Counted from the first letter of the stretch, positions 51,448 through 63,835 are shown. The stretch: DNA of 64,000 nucleotides from Berghia stephanieae (GCA_034508935.3 CM067448.1:46685766-46749765); one strand, 5' to 3'. The notes: generated by a model not told the origin, from the letters alone. Translations and numbers: made by a program.

Positions 51448-51682
51448 GGGGCGGTTATATGGTCTTGTGGTATGACACTCGCTTTCGGATAGGACGGTCC
51501 TTGGTTCGAACCTCACTCGGCGCATTGTTCGGGGTCTTGGAAAAGGCTCTTTACTCACAATCTCTCACCGTACTCAGACGTAAAATGAGTACCTGGCCGT
51601 TAACAGCGTTGTAGCCTATCTGTCGGGAAAAAAAAATTGTAATATCGCCTAACTGGCGTCATGTCTCGTTCTACATGGTAAC
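51448..51682 (+). mobile_element. SINE-A copy
   Basis: Plus copy from head to GTCATGTCTCGTTCTACATG; the tail is missing. Confidence 0.85.
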
Positions 51683-51944
51683 AAAAGGGCTATAACCGCC
51701 ACTAAAAAAGAAAAAGAGGTGTTGGTGGTGGTGGTGGAAGAGGAGGAGGAGGAGGAGTTTACACTTCCCCGCTCAAGAGTGGATGCCCCTTTGTACTCGT
51801 TCATACCACCGACATTGAGACAACAGCTTCTAATGGTTCTCACACTAGACCTACCATGTTATGACGATCTATCCAGGACACAAACTCATCACCGCAATGA
51901 CATTGAGACAATCGAATAGTCTCACATTTATTACTGAAGTCACA

Positions 51945-52008
51945 GAAGAAGAAGAAGAAGAAGAAGAAGAAGAAGAAGAGAAGAAGAAGGAGGAGTAGGA
52001 GGAGTGAG
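51945..52008. repeat. (GAA)n microsatellite
   Basis: GAA units (AGAAGAAG) then AGGAGG. Confidence 0.85.
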
Positions 52009-52018
52009 GGGTTTATCA

Positions 52019-52206
52019 GACCTGCCTACTATTACGAAAACTTAGTAGAATTGCGAAATTTTGTTTCTAATTTCAGAACTTCACCAGCATCTCAAAGTCA
52101 TTAAAACGTTGAAACTGAAAGTCAATGCCAGAGTGAATAATTTAAAGGATTTTGAAGTGTTATCTAATCCTTGTGAGGGTAAATTGTTGATTTTAAAAGA
52201 TAACTA
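52019..52206 (+). repeat. CAGACCTGC-family unit
   Basis: CAGACCTGCCTACTATTACG through GGTAAATTGTTGATTTTAAA, shared with 62516-62706 at high identity. Confidence 0.65.
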
Positions 52207-52439
52207 GACTCTATAACGGCTATTAACATTACAACAGGTAAATAATGTCAATTCATTGTGCGCCTGCCCAATGGCCAAGACAATTAAAAGTAAAAGGGTT
52301 ACGCTGGATATTATGTTCGACTAGCCATAAGTCTCAATCTGTATCTAGTGAACGATTTTTTTTTTTTTTTTAATGTATTGCAAAATATCTGAAAATAAAG
52401 CGGGTTAGTCAGTCTCAAGTAATTACGTATTCTCTTAAA

Positions 52440-52835
52440 ATAGCAAGTCACATGAAAGCAACAACTTCCGTTTTTTTAGTTACGGCCGAGGAACTCTTTT
52501 GTACGTAAACATTGGCTAATAACAGCCTTCATTCTTCCTTCTTTGGTCAGGATTGAGAAATAAACACAAACACAAATAAAGCCAATTTTCATAGTTTTGA
52601 GGGGTTGGAATCCAAAAGTTGTTTTAGAACAAGTTCACGGGTAACTTGCTTTTTTCAAAAAGCTAAAGTAGTTGTAAGGAAACTCTAGGTAAAAATTTGT
52701 TGGACTCGCCCAGTAGGACACAGTCACTTCGACTTCGTTGACTTCACTCACTCAAGGGGGCCCACAGCCCAACAACTGAATCTAAACTTCTTTCTTAATT
52801 TTTCCTTTAGACATACCTCGAGACTAATTCTGAAG
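52440..52835 (+). promoter_or_regulatory. Putative CHMP4 promoter and 5' UTR region
   Basis: Repeat-poor stretch before the CHMP4 start. ACTTCCG (an ETS-like core, about 52465) and TTGGCTAAT lie upstream. TTTCCTTTAG at 52801-52810 could be a splice acceptor, so a noncoding first exon may lie further up. Inference only. Confidence 0.35.
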
Positions 52836-54863
52836 ATGAGTTTTATTTCTAAAATTTTCGGTGGTAGCAAGGAAAAGCCTCCTTCTACACAAGACGCCAT
52901 ACAAAAATTAAGAGAAACAGAGGAGATGCTCATGAAGAAGTCGGAATTCCTGGAGAAAAAAATCGATCAAGAAGTTTCAACAGCCAAAAAAGCTGGAACC
53001 AAAAATAAGAGAGGTATTTTATCATCAATTTCTATATCATTTCTTAAAATACTGAATCAAAAATAGATTTTGAGGTAGCACTAATGTGCGCGTGCATTGT
53101 GAATATACAAATACAAATGTTATTGTTACAACAAAACGAGGTAGTCCCTTGCTTAACATTTTTATTAATTTGATTTCAACACACCCAGACACTCAGAATT
53201 TTGATTTAAGTATTTCTTTTATCTACTTATTGACTATTTTAGATGGATTTGCTTATTGCTTATCCTGTTTGTCATTCGATGTCTTTCTTTTTATTTTGTG
53301 TTCCAAATTTTCAATGTTAACTCTACACAATTTCAATATTTTAAAATATATTTTCAGGATTCTTTTTTATAAAAATCAGTTTTACCCGTAATTATTCACA
53401 CACACAAAAAGCACCAAATGATCATCATCATCATTGGTATTATTATTATTATTATCATAAAAATAACATTTTAAAAAACCCCAATAATGATCAATTTAAT
53501 GCTGTCCATTTCTTAAATGGCTGACATTTTGTATTCAAGATCTTGAACATTAAATCTTCCACTTACAGTGGCCTTGGCTGCCTTGAAGAGAAAAAAGCGT
53601 TTGGAAAAGAATCTTCAACAGATTGATGGCACATTGTCCACCATAGAGTTCCAGAGAGAAGCCCTAGAGAATGCCAGTACAAATACTGAGGTCCTGAAGG
53701 TCATGGGCCACGCAGCCAAGGCCCTCAAAGGAGCTCATCAAAATCTGTAAGTATTGATGCTATGCGCTTAGGTAATTACTCATACACTCCACCAGCCAAA
53801 TATAACGTACCAAGACCCAAAGCTGTGCGTAACCTTGACCGTTTATAGTCCGATCGATACACAAACAATAACAAAGAGCTAGGTGGTGTCAATTTCGTTC
53901 CTTCTATTGTTGGATTAGCATGAGGTGGAAAGATGGAACATATGTTACCAATCATTTCAATCAAAATTAAACTTTATTGGCATCGCGGAAAATTGCCATT
54001 TGAAATCCCACATTTTGCCATATTTTGCCACCAAAAAAAAAGACATTTTTGCCACAAAAACAGAAATTTTGTGACATTTTGCAAATTTCAGGCCTTGAAG
54101 TGGGCCGGGAAAACCAGGAAAAGCCGGGAGTTTTATTTTGAAAATTCCTGATCGGGAAAATCAGTGAAAATTGCCTTGGGCCGAGAAAAGATCTTGAGAA
54201 AAATCCAGGTGAACAACACAGATCTGCCAACCAGTACGATTTCGTAGCGTATTTTAGTGTACGATTTTTGGACCCAAATACACGGATACGATTCCAAAGG
54301 ATTTATGTGATGTGAATGACGTTGATGATACATTTGATGCAATGATACACACATGTCGTACACCAACTGTTGGCATGTTTCTGAATGAATGATGCATCAC
54401 ATTTAGTACTATAGTTATCATTTCAGTTAGTTATATGATGCCAGTTTTCACCAATACTTTTCTATACATTTTTGAGGATTTGCATAGAATTATGCATATA
54501 AGCTTATTTTATACTTTAAATAGTCTCAGACCAAATTTAAGCTTTTGCCACTTATTAAATAGAAAATTCTAAATGAAAATTAAATTAAACTAGCATCTTT
54601 TACTCTGAAGCCTTCAATTAAAAACTGTATTGCTCATAAGCTTAAACATAAATGGATTATTTCCCTTTATAATAACTAAAATTACTCTCTTTTGATTTAT
54701 AAAATTTATAATGATCTTTTTTTCCTTAATTGTTTTGTACGAGTCTTGAATTACAAAGTGGGCGGCTTTAGGAACAGTATTTGGTTCAAAATGAATTCTC
54801 TAGAACCGTTTTAGTATTTAACTTGTCTTTGCATATTACATGCTTTGGTAAAAGTAGTAGTAA

Positions 54864-54928
<65 letters not shown>

Positions 54929-57900
54929 AATGCTCAAATAAAAAAGAAAAGAAAAAAAGAAAGAGAGAGAGAGATGGATAATTATATAACATATATACAT
55001 GGAAAATATCTTGCCACTTGCAAAATGCCATGTATTGAATTGAAGACCACTCTATTATATCTCTCAAAACTTAGTCATAACTGATTTACTGGGCTAGCAG
55101 ATATCACCATCACAAGTTCATTTGGTACATCAGCATCATCCCCACATCATCATCTCTTACCACCACCGCACCATCATGGCATCATCACTTCTACAACCGC
55201 CATCACAGCATTGTCACGGCCACGACCACCACCACATCACTTCTACCACCATCACCACCACCACTAGAGCACCATCGCTATAACAACCACCACTTCTTCC
55301 ACTGACACTAGCATCAATACTACCCACATGTTTAGGGCCTTTTGGTCATTTCTTTGAGTGTTTCGAAAGCAATTTCCTTAGATATTTCAATTTTTGAGCC
55401 TTATGCTAATTTAAAATAGGCATTAAGTTCCAGAACCTGGAAAAAGCAGGGGAAAATATTTTCCTGAATCACTTCTAGGCCTGAAATTTAGTTAACTCTT
55501 CGTATTCAGATTCGGATAATTTATTCCCAGAGGCCAGTTCAATATTACACGATATAAAGATGCAAACTAAAAGTCACTCAGGAGCAAATCAGAAAGAAAA
55601 ATGATTGAAAACATTATCTTATATCAAAACAAGATTACCGAAACCTGCAAAGAGAAGCTTCAAATTTTCATTACGGTACCTAGCATCGCGGAAAATTGCC
55701 ATTTGAAATCCAAAATTATGCCAAATTTTACCCCTGGGGTTCTAAAATAGTAAAAAAAAATTGTAAACTTTGCGGTAATAAATAGCGAAAAAGTGTGAAT
55801 TTTGCGGCCGAGAAAAACCACGATGACAGATTAAAATTTGACAATTTTTTTTGTTGACTGAAAAACGTTTGAGCCCAAAACACTCCATGACTCCATGTTA
55901 TTTATTTTGTCTTTTTTTTTTTTTTAACCCATTGCCGCCCAAATCACCGTAAACGGCCGCTAAAAAAACATCTGCATAAGTCCGGATCGCCCGATATCGC
56001 CCGCCAGGTACCCAGTGTCATTGAACCCGTATATTAAAAATGTGTGTAGAACCACTTCTTTTTAATTGAAAAACGAAAGTAGAGAAAGAGTAAAAGCGAA
56101 ACTAGCCGTTTCTCGATTGTTTTTATCTCAATTCGTTTGTCTGCTGTGATTTTTTGAAGTTTGTCGACCAAATCGGTTGTGGTAACGTCCTTTTTTTTTC
56201 TTTTTTTTTTTTTTGCTGAAATGGCGTTTGAATGGATAGTGATGATGACAGTACTCATTCAGACACTGAATCAGACATTGAGGTTGAGTTGGATGCGTAT
56301 TTTGATGACATTGACAGTGGATTTCATGTGTTTTAATATTATTACATATTTTTCAACTTTAACATTTTTTTTTTCAAATCAAAATATGAATCAATAGTCC
56401 AAAACAATACATCAAATTAAAGGCCATTCATTCTTCTTTCCAAAACAGCTTTTATTTTGTTTCTGGCATGCCTCACATTCTTGCAATTAATTTTTTAATG
56501 AAGTGTACTATGACATTTGGAAGAGTTATCTCCCCTTGCACGGTCTGTGAGAGACATTTTTTCAGATTATGCCCGGGCAGTAATGGGTTAAAGCTATTGT
56601 TATATTTGTTTTTCATTCAATGCTTTTCATGGGTGGTCAGACTTAAGTCTAAAGTTTTAGTCAACTGATGATTGGAAGTTGAAAGCTATTGTTTTTTTTT
56701 TCCTTTAATTCTCAGGGATGTTGACAAAGTTCACGACCTTATGGATGACGTCGCTGAGCAACATGAAATCTCCAATGAAATATCAGAGGCCATCTCCAAC
56801 CCTGTCGGTTACAACCAAGATGTTGACGAGGTTAGTTTAATGCAAGTCACAGGAACCAATATTTTATTTGTGCTGAATCCCCACCCCAACCCTATACAGT
56901 TCTTTAGCACATGCGTTTATGAAATTCTTTAACTCTCTCTGTATCAGGCCATGTTCAGAATTTTCTCCGAATCTCCACAACCACCCGACAAACAAAATTA
57001 GACTTTTCTTGCTCAAACAGAGAAACAGCAAGTTCCATTCTATACATTATATTGTTCAGCTAAATGAGCTCTACAACACAGTGTCAATTTTTTCCCCATC
57101 AACTACAGCATATTTCTTTGTCCTTTTGTTTCAGGATGACCTATTAGCGGAGTTGGAGGAAATGGAACAAGAAGACTTGGATAAACAGTTGCTGGAGGTC
57201 GGTGGAGAGACCGAGAACTTGCCAAGCGTTCCCACTGCTGAACCCAGTGAGAGAGTTCCAGCCAGAGGTAGGAAGGTCAATTTACAAAACTTAAGCTTTT
57301 ATAGAAGACAATAATATTCACTAAATGTTACAGTGAATGACATTATCAGTCGGATGGTGAAAATGTTTGAACTGAGATTTTGCCAAGTTTAGTTAGAAGG
57401 TCAATTTTTATCCCCAAAAAATGAGTACTTGTCATAAATGATTAAATCAACCCTTTTTGTACATCTTCAGGAAATATCAAAGCTTAATTTCACTTCTAAA
57501 TATTTTTTACAGCTAGTCAAGTTGAAAAAGTATGAAATTTGAGAAAAGTTGCGGGTACCTTTCTCATACATCTGACCAAAACTTTATGAAAAATCACCCA
57601 ATGTACTTCAAATAAACATTAAAATTAAAATGCTCTGGAGAGCATATTCTTTCAGAAAATGCAAAAAATTGCAAATCCAAAATTTCACCTTCCGACTGAT
57701 TATGCCATGTGCTGACACATATGTATGGAAATGACCATTGCTCAAAGCACCGTTAACAAGGGGTCCCTGACCAACAGGAAAATTTAACATGTAGGATATG
57801 ACATGGTGCCTGTAGGGCGATATTACAATTTTTAGGGGACAGAGACAACACTGTAAACGACCAGGTACTCATTTTACACCTCAGTACAGGGAGAGAATAT

Positions 57901-59367
57901 GAGTAAAGAGCCTTTTCCAAGGACTCAACTATGCACAGAGCGAGGCTTGGACCCAGGACCTGTGAAAGCGAGTGCCATACCACCAGACCACGTAGTTGCA
58001 CTATTGGGTAAAAGTAATTACTCTTAGAATTCAACTCATTGAACTTATTCTCAGTTTCCAAAATGGCTCCATCAGAAAGGTAAGAGCTCATTGAATACAT
58101 ATTGGCACGAAGCAGAATTTATATAGCTTGTTGGAGAAATAACAAAGTACAAACAAATCGAAAGAGCTTTTTTTTCTTTTTTTTTTTGGACCTTACTTAA
58201 TATTTTGCGAATTGTTTATATTCAAATGTTTTATACATCGATGGAAAAGCATTCGTAGAATGTCTTACTTTTGCATATTCTTCTTGAAAACTTGATTGCA
58301 ATGATCTTTTTCTGTCAACTTCCCTCAAAATTGTGCAGTTCATAATCGTAGAGATGACAGAACCAGTGGTTTCATTCCAGAGGGAAAGAGTTATGAATAT
58401 CGTCCATCTCTTATATTATATTATGCATCACCACCAGAATTGACCAATATTGATAATATGGGAACCATTCAACGCAGCACTTGATGCATATCAGAGAGCT
58501 AACATGAATGGTTTATGTTAGTTTAATTCATGGCTGATTTGTAATTTTTAGGCGATGGGCCCCGTAGGTGATGTTTTGGGGCCCCATAGGGGAGATGATG
58601 GGCCCCGTAGGGCCTTTTGAAAAAATACTTGAAGATTTGGAAGATGCTCAATCTGGCATTTTTAATACAATTTGTCAAACAAATTATATTATCATGGAAA
58701 AAAGTGATAAGAAGGGGGTGGGGAAGGGGTAAGGGACACATGCAAAACACTCATCCTTGCCCTTGTTACCAGCCGCTAGGATAATTGTAACTCTCTCCTG
58801 TACGGCCTACCAAAAACATCGCTGAATAAACTATAGTTGATGCAAATCAAAGCTGCTCGTATAGTTACAAGGGCAAAGCCTTGGGACTATATAACATCGG
58901 TCCTTAAATCACTACTCTGGCTTCCAATAAAGAAAAGAATAATATACAAAATCGCATGTTTTGCTTCCAATTGCCTTCAACATACATCACCTAAATACCT
59001 TGAATGCCTTGTGAGGGAATATAGATCAACTCGATCTCTTAGATCTGCCAGTTCTTCGCTAATGGGAAATACATCCCAAGAACAAAGTTTGCTGAGCGTG
59101 GCTTTGCATTTTCAGCTCCAATCATATGGGATTCTTTACCACCTAAATCTGACCATGTGAAGGTCTACCGGTCTTCAAATGGTATTTAAAAACAAATCTT
59201 TTTCATTCTTCTTTTCGTGATTCTATGTGAACTTCGAACAAAATGTGTGTGTGAATTAATGAATGAACTTGTACGATACCAAAAATACTATTGTAAAGCA
59301 CCTCTGAGCACTATTTGTGGATACTGGTGCTGTATCAAATAATAATTAATTTTTAGTATTATTATTA

Positions 59368-59434
<67 letters not shown>

Positions 59435-59852
59435 AGGGAAACAAATTTATTCATCAATAACTTTTTTGTTGGAAAAAATATATTGTGTTTAATGATGGCT
59501 CAGTTTGTAGAGCTTTCGCTTCTCAAGCAAAGGGGCCGAGATTGATCCTGGGTGCAGTCAAGGTTTTGTTTTTTTTTCTGATCCCCCTTAGCACCCAGTA
59601 CAGATTGGGTAGCTTGGTCTGTTAGATCTGGTGGGAAGTACCTGCGATAGAATTGTGTCCAAAGGATAGCAAGCAATTGCTATTGTCTGTTTAAACTGGG
59701 ATGAACTCTGGCTCCATGGGCCTAATAGATAGCTCTGAAGGACTACTTTAAAAAAAAATTATTATTAAATGATAAATTTTTGTTTTTATTCTTTAACAGC
59801 TTCTAAAGAGGAAGACGACGACATGAAGGAGTTGGAGATGTGGGCATCTTAA
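52836..59852 (+). CDS. CHMP4: Charged multivesicular body protein 4, ESCRT-III (5 exons)
   Basis: Snf7-family subunit that polymerises on membranes in multivesicular body sorting, cytokinesis and membrane repair. Coding exons: 52836-53013, 53569-53746, 56716-56830, 57135-57267, 59800-59852 (TAA). Junctions are GT-AG, phases fit, total 657 bases, 218 residues (human CHMP4B 224). MSFISKIFGG is the conserved N-terminus and membrane-inserting region; the basic helix 1-2 core follows (KAGTKNKRVALAALKRKKRL). VDKVHDLMDDVAEQHEISNE is helix 4, and DDLLAELEEMEQEDLD lies in the helix 5 region. MKELEMWAS at the end is the ALIX Bro1-binding helix (MKELENW in human). The very acidic KEEDDD precedes it. Intron 2 (about 3 kb) holds a GTA tract and a piggyBac-like element, intron 4 (2.5 kb) a SINE-A, an M4 MITE, a LINE 3' end and a SINE-B. 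One CHMP4 is expected in most invertebrates; A/B/C naming applies to vertebrates. Confidence 0.96.
53980..54130. repeat. TTTGCCA-rich repeat
   Basis: GCATCGCGGAAAATTGCCAT, then repeated TTTTGCCA; shares its first 30 bases with 55683-55710. In CHMP4 intron 2. Confidence 0.6.
54854..54927. repeat. (GTA)n microsatellite
   Basis: AGTAGT units in CHMP4 intron 2; the poly-Ser and poly-Val frames are artefacts. Confidence 0.95.
55080..55330. repeat. CAC/ATC-rich degenerate simple repeat
   Basis: Mixed CAC, CCA and ATC trinucleotides with no period longer than a few units. Confidence 0.6.
55683..55830. repeat. TTTGCCA-type repeat
   Basis: GCATCGCGGAAAATTGCCAT at the left and TTTTGCGGCCGAGAAAAACC, GATGACAGAT at the right, like the right end of the 34216-34681 MITE. 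Confidence 0.6.
55928..56587 (+). mobile_element. piggyBac-like element, internally deleted (660 bp)
   Basis: Flanked by TTAA at 55924-55927 and 56588-56591. Ends CCCATTGCCGCCC and GGGCAGTAATGGG are inverted with two mismatches. About 300 bp in, one plus frame reads DSDDDSTHSDTESDIEVELD, AYFDD, then stop; acidic N-termini of this kind are common in piggyBac transposases. The catalytic domain is absent. It lies in CHMP4 intron 2, ending 128 bp before exon 3. Confidence 0.8.
57332..57715. mobile_element. MITE family M4, copy 2
   Basis: CAGTGAATGACATTATCAGT to GATTATGCCATGTGCTGA; in CHMP4 intron 4. Confidence 0.75.
57736..58004 (-). mobile_element. SINE-A copy
   Basis: Minus copy with a short deletion over the B-box flank (GGACCTGTGAAAGC). 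Confidence 0.85.
58745..59345 (+). mobile_element. L2/CR1-type LINE 3' end
   Basis: Peptide blocks DNCNSLLYGLPKTSLNKL, IKAARIVTRAK, ITSVLKSLLWLPIKKRIIYK and RSTRSLRSASSSL match the conserved end of L2/CR1 reverse transcriptases (DYCNSLLYGLP...L..LQ..QNAAAR.V...H..PVL..LHWLPV..RI.YK). Several stops and a shift are present. The 3' end GTAAAGCACCTCTGAGCAC then a TTA microsatellite is the L2-style tail. In CHMP4 intron 4. Confidence 0.85.
59350..59432. repeat. (TTA)n microsatellite
   Basis: Follows the LINE 3' end directly. Confidence 0.95.
59497..59752 (+). mobile_element. SINE-B copy
   Basis: Head GATGGCTCAGTTTGTAGAGC, GAGATTGATCCTGGG, body GATCTGGTGGGAAGTACCT; ends 48 bp before the last CHMP4 exon. 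Confidence 0.8.
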
Positions 59853-60038
59853 AGCTGCAGTGAGATACACGCCGCTAGTAGACGAATGGCTATCGCTATC
59901 ACATGCAATTCTTGATAATAATAATGTATAGAATGTTTTATGTGTGAGACTACAGCAAGTCTTGATTGATCTATTTAGAACAACAGCCTATAAGACAATA
60001 CATGTCATATAACTATTTTTAAAAGATATATGTATGTT

Positions 60039-60405
60039 ACAGTGAATGACATCATCAGTCAGATGGTGAAAAAGTTTGAACTGAGATATTGCCAAGTTTA
60101 CTTAGAAGGTCAATTTTGATCAAAAATGAGTTCTTGTCATAAATGGTTAAATCAACCCTTTTTGTACATCTTCGGGAAATATCAAAGCTTAATTTCACTT
60201 CTAAAATTTTTTACAGCTAGTCAAGTTGAAAATGTATGACATTTGAGAAAAGTTGCTGGATACCTTTCCCATACATCTGATCATAACTTCATGAAAAATC
60301 ACCAGATTTACTTCAAATAAAGATTAAAATGCTCTGGGGAGCATATTCTTTCAGGAAATGCAAATTCAAAAGTTTCACCTACCGACTGATTATGTCATGC
60401 ACTGA
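60039..60405. mobile_element. MITE family M4, copy 3
   Basis: CAGTGAATGACATCATCAGT to GATTATGTCATGCACTGA, about 187 bp after the CHMP4 stop, so probably in its 3' UTR or just beyond. Confidence 0.75.
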
Positions 60406-60832
60406 CATATATATCTATATGATATGGATACTTTTCTATACAGTTAGGTGTTGCTTAGGATTACAAGTTTAAGTTAGATTTTGATTTTGAGTTGCCTCAT
60501 CATATATATTAACGATTTTGTAGTGGGTTTACGCTAGTTACTGAGGTTAAAGTTAGCTTCAATTTCAAGTACATCGATGATATCCAATAATTCATTTAAG
60601 ACGTAGATGACGATTGCCGTGTTAGAGTGATATGGATTGTTTTGGACACAATTTCTCATACTCATGACTCATACTGAGTCATACTGAAACGAGATAGGAT
60701 TGCCACTTGTGATTTTTTTTAAACGTTCTTTTTTTAAAAAAATTACTACATGGCGGCCAACAGCTGTCCTGATAAAATCTCAACTGTCCCGATTTGGCAA
60801 TCTGAGATAAATATTTGGACTGTTTACATGCA

Positions 60833-61035
60833 GACCTGCCTTGTGCTACGAAAAATTCTTAGAAAAACGAATTTTTGGCTCCAGCCATTGAACTGCATTC
60901 CCTCTTTGACTCAATAAATCTTGTTGAAAAGAAAAGTTTAGTTCCTTAGAACCAATATTTAGGACTTTGGGCAGTTTTGGATCTTGCTAAGGGCAAATTA
61001 TTTATTTCTAAAGCTATTTCAAGTAGGCAACTCTG
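60833..61035. repeat. CAGACCTGC-family unit
   Basis: CAGACCTGCCTTGTGCTACG at the left, AGTAGGCAACTCTG at the right; shares GAATTTTTGGCTCCAGCC-like interior with 45428-45690. Confidence 0.5.
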
Positions 61036-61039
61036 TATG

Positions 61040-61225
61040 TGTTTGGAAATGACCCTTGTATGTCCCAGGATTATGCTTTTTTGTCCAGCATATTAAAACA
61101 AGGAACAGAAAAATCTCTAAATCTAGATTATATTATATAGTAGTCTAAGCATACAGCTGTTTTGGGTCATGACGGTATTGCATGTTAGAGTGTCCAGTTT
61201 TAGCCCTTTGAAAATTTGGCTGCTG
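61040..61225 (-). repeat. Interspersed repeat R3, inverted copy
   Basis: ATGTCCCAGGATTATGCTTT, TCTAAATCTAGATTATATTA and GGTCATGACGGTATTGCAT are the reverse of 22490-22690. Confidence 0.65.
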
Positions 61226-61459
61226 TGATACTAGATAAAAAGTCTTGTCATTTATTTGTCAGTTATCAAATTAAAATTTTACACAGAATGAAGCGATATT
61301 GAAAATAAATAAGGTAAACTACTCTTTAACTTATTCACAGACGTGAATCAAATGGTGCTTTTTTGTGTGAAATCGATAACAATTGGAAAGCACTTTGAGC
61401 ATGCTTAAATTGGTACTGAGTTGCTAGAAGCTGTGGACTGTAAAAAGTAATCATCAAAA

Positions 61460-61705
61460 ATGAATAGAACAGCTTCAAAAAAGAACAAAATACCAAAACA
61501 CAGAACGTTTTGGGCTCAAAACACTTCTTCAGCCAATAAAAACATTGATAAAACACTAAAATCCTGACAGACATCAGACAACTCTGTCTGAATTTTAAGT
61601 AATGAAATACTGTCTTTGTTTTTTGTTATTGGCTGACGAAGGATTTTGAGCCGGTAACATACTTTGTTTGGAATTTTGTTCTTTGTTTTTGAAGCTGTTA
61701 TATTA
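61460..61705. repeat. Hairpin family H, two inverted arms
   Basis: Left arm AACAGCTTCAAAAAAGAACA, CAAAACACAGAACGTTTTGG, CTTCTTCAGCCAATAA; right arm TTATTGGCTGACGAAGGATT, TTGAGCC, TTTTTGAAGCTGTTATATT. A complete example: arms about 100 bp, loop about 40. Confidence 0.8.
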
Positions 61706-61714
61706 ATTTACGTC

Positions 61715-61765
61715 CAATTCTTGAGCACATTTAGTGAATATTGCACTATATAAAAGCTCAAGTTT
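61715..61765 (+). mobile_element. SINE-A tail fragment
   Basis: TTGAGCACATTTAGTGAATA, TTGCACTATATAAAAGCTCA only. Confidence 0.7.
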
Positions 61766-62510
61766 AAAAAAATAAAACAATGTACTATGCTTCACCAGCT
61801 TGCTGTTGACTGTAGCAGCCTTTGATGTAGTTTATGATGATATAAAGAAATAGAATAAATTAAGGTTTACAGGACAAGTCTGTTTTCTAAATGTTTTAAT
61901 GGTGATGAAAAAATTGTTTTAGAAACCGACTTGCTATCTGTATTTATTTTTTTTCTTTTTTTCTTTTTTTTTTGGTCTAAACCTGAAGATGTGATGCTGT
62001 TTTATATAAAAGGGGTGACTTTATTATTCTGTTGGGTTCTGTTCTAGTTATGTTTTGGAATATGAATGTTATTGATAATGTTTTAATGCTTGTGTGGATG
62101 TTGTGCTAAAAATTTTCAAAAACATTTTTTTTCACGGTGTAAATAATGAAGTTATGAATGTTGATGATAATATGCAGACATTCTTGTATCGTGTGTTTAC
62201 TCTGATAGTATTGTATTTGAATGTGTTGGAGATAGAATATGTATCAATAGAATCTGACTGTACTGTATTATCATCATCGTTATTATTATTATTTTTATTT
62301 TATTATTATTAATTTAGTTAGGCTACTCACACTGTTTTGTTTTTATTGATTGATAAGTTATTGTTCTGAAACATGTGTGATAATCAGTGCTGTCAACTCA
62401 TCTAAAATTACGTATTCGTACATATTTGTTCCAGTTGTACGCTTGTATGTATTTTGCTGCGTCTCTCCTGCATTAATCAATTTCTATTATATAATGTTTT
62501 TAAAAAAACA
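61766..62510. other. AT-rich gene-free stretch
   Basis: No coding or RNA signal recognised; a T-rich tract at 61945-61975 and a TTA run at 62279-62310. Confidence 0.4.
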
Positions 62511-62515
62511 TACAC

Positions 62516-62772
62516 AGACCTCCCTCCTATTACGAAATATTAGTAGAATTACGAAATTTTGGCTCCAATTTCAGATGTTCGTGATAATCTCTAAGTCATT
62601 AGAACTTATTGAAAATGAAAGTTGATGCCAGACTACATCATTTTAAGGATTTTGAAGTGTTTTTTAATCCTTGTGGTGGTAAATTGTTGATTTTTAAAGT
62701 TAATTAGAACGCCGACAATTTTGATATCCTAAAATCACGAATTTTAAAAAATTTCAAGTAGACTGGTCTGCA
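62516..62772. mobile_element. CAGACCTGC-family MITE
   Basis: CAGACCTCCCTCCTATTACG at the left, AAGTAGACTGGTCTG at the right. 62516-62706 matches 52019-52206. Confidence 0.6.
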
Positions 62773-63835
62773 TACAATTTTTTTTTTAGTGTTCTTCAAT
62801 ATTATAATTTGTTTAATGACCAGGAAGTTAATATTGAAAATTCAATAAAATATTATCTGGCTGGGTCATATCAGATTTATAAGTCGATATTACTTATACC
62901 GTCAATAAAGAGTTTAGTTTATTCATTAATATAAATATCGATGATAATACTGCAATCTTACTCATTTTGGCTCTCCATTGTACATGCTTTCATGGGCTTG
63001 GGAAAGGCAGCACTGGGAAAGCTGTTAAATTGAAAGTACTGGATCTAACCTTTTAAGGTTCTATGACAATGCGCAAAACTCATTTGTTGCAGAGATTATT
63101 TTAAAATGTTCAAAACGGCATTTAGCACGTTGGCACTTTTGTCAACCAAGATTGTATGAATGTGATAAAAATCCCTGCATTGGGAAGAATGTATCACAGG
63201 GATAGTTGGTTTTGAAATCCCAACCAACAAAAAAGATGAAAATGTTTATTTTTACGCGCTATTTTTAGAAATACTTGTGACTTACTAAAAATTGTAGAGA
63301 TTTTGTTCTAATCAATGTCTGATTTCTCCCATGAAACAACTCCAATACAATTCAATGCAGGATATTCGCATTAGGAAATGAATTTTGATTGAGTCATAAT
63401 TTCACAAATTACGAAGTGTTTCTTCTCATCATTTTCTTCATTATGATATTTATTGATATTTGTCTATGTTGTGATATTTTATTACGAGTTATTTGTTTAG
63501 GTCACAAATGCAGTTTTTGGACCTTCACTGTTAGTTACTATGAATTTACTCAGATGTTAAAATGTGTTAAAATTACAGGCATGTAAATGCAAAGAGAGCA
63601 ATGGCGTGTCCTTACCTGTTCCAGTACACTGGGTGACACGGGTAACTAGATGACGACGCGTCAATGGATTTTCACATGAGTCGATGTTTGGTCTTAGTCT
63701 CAGTCCAATCTCTCTGTTTATGTAATATTACAAAACAAAACCACCCCAGGATGCTTGGATGACGCTTAACTGAATGTCATTTTATGTGAACTCGTAAATG
63801 TAATGTGTTAAGAAGTTAAGGAGCAGGCACCGGTG
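62773..63835. other. Gene-free stretch
   Basis: No feature supported; frames are short and unrecognised. Confidence 0.4.
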
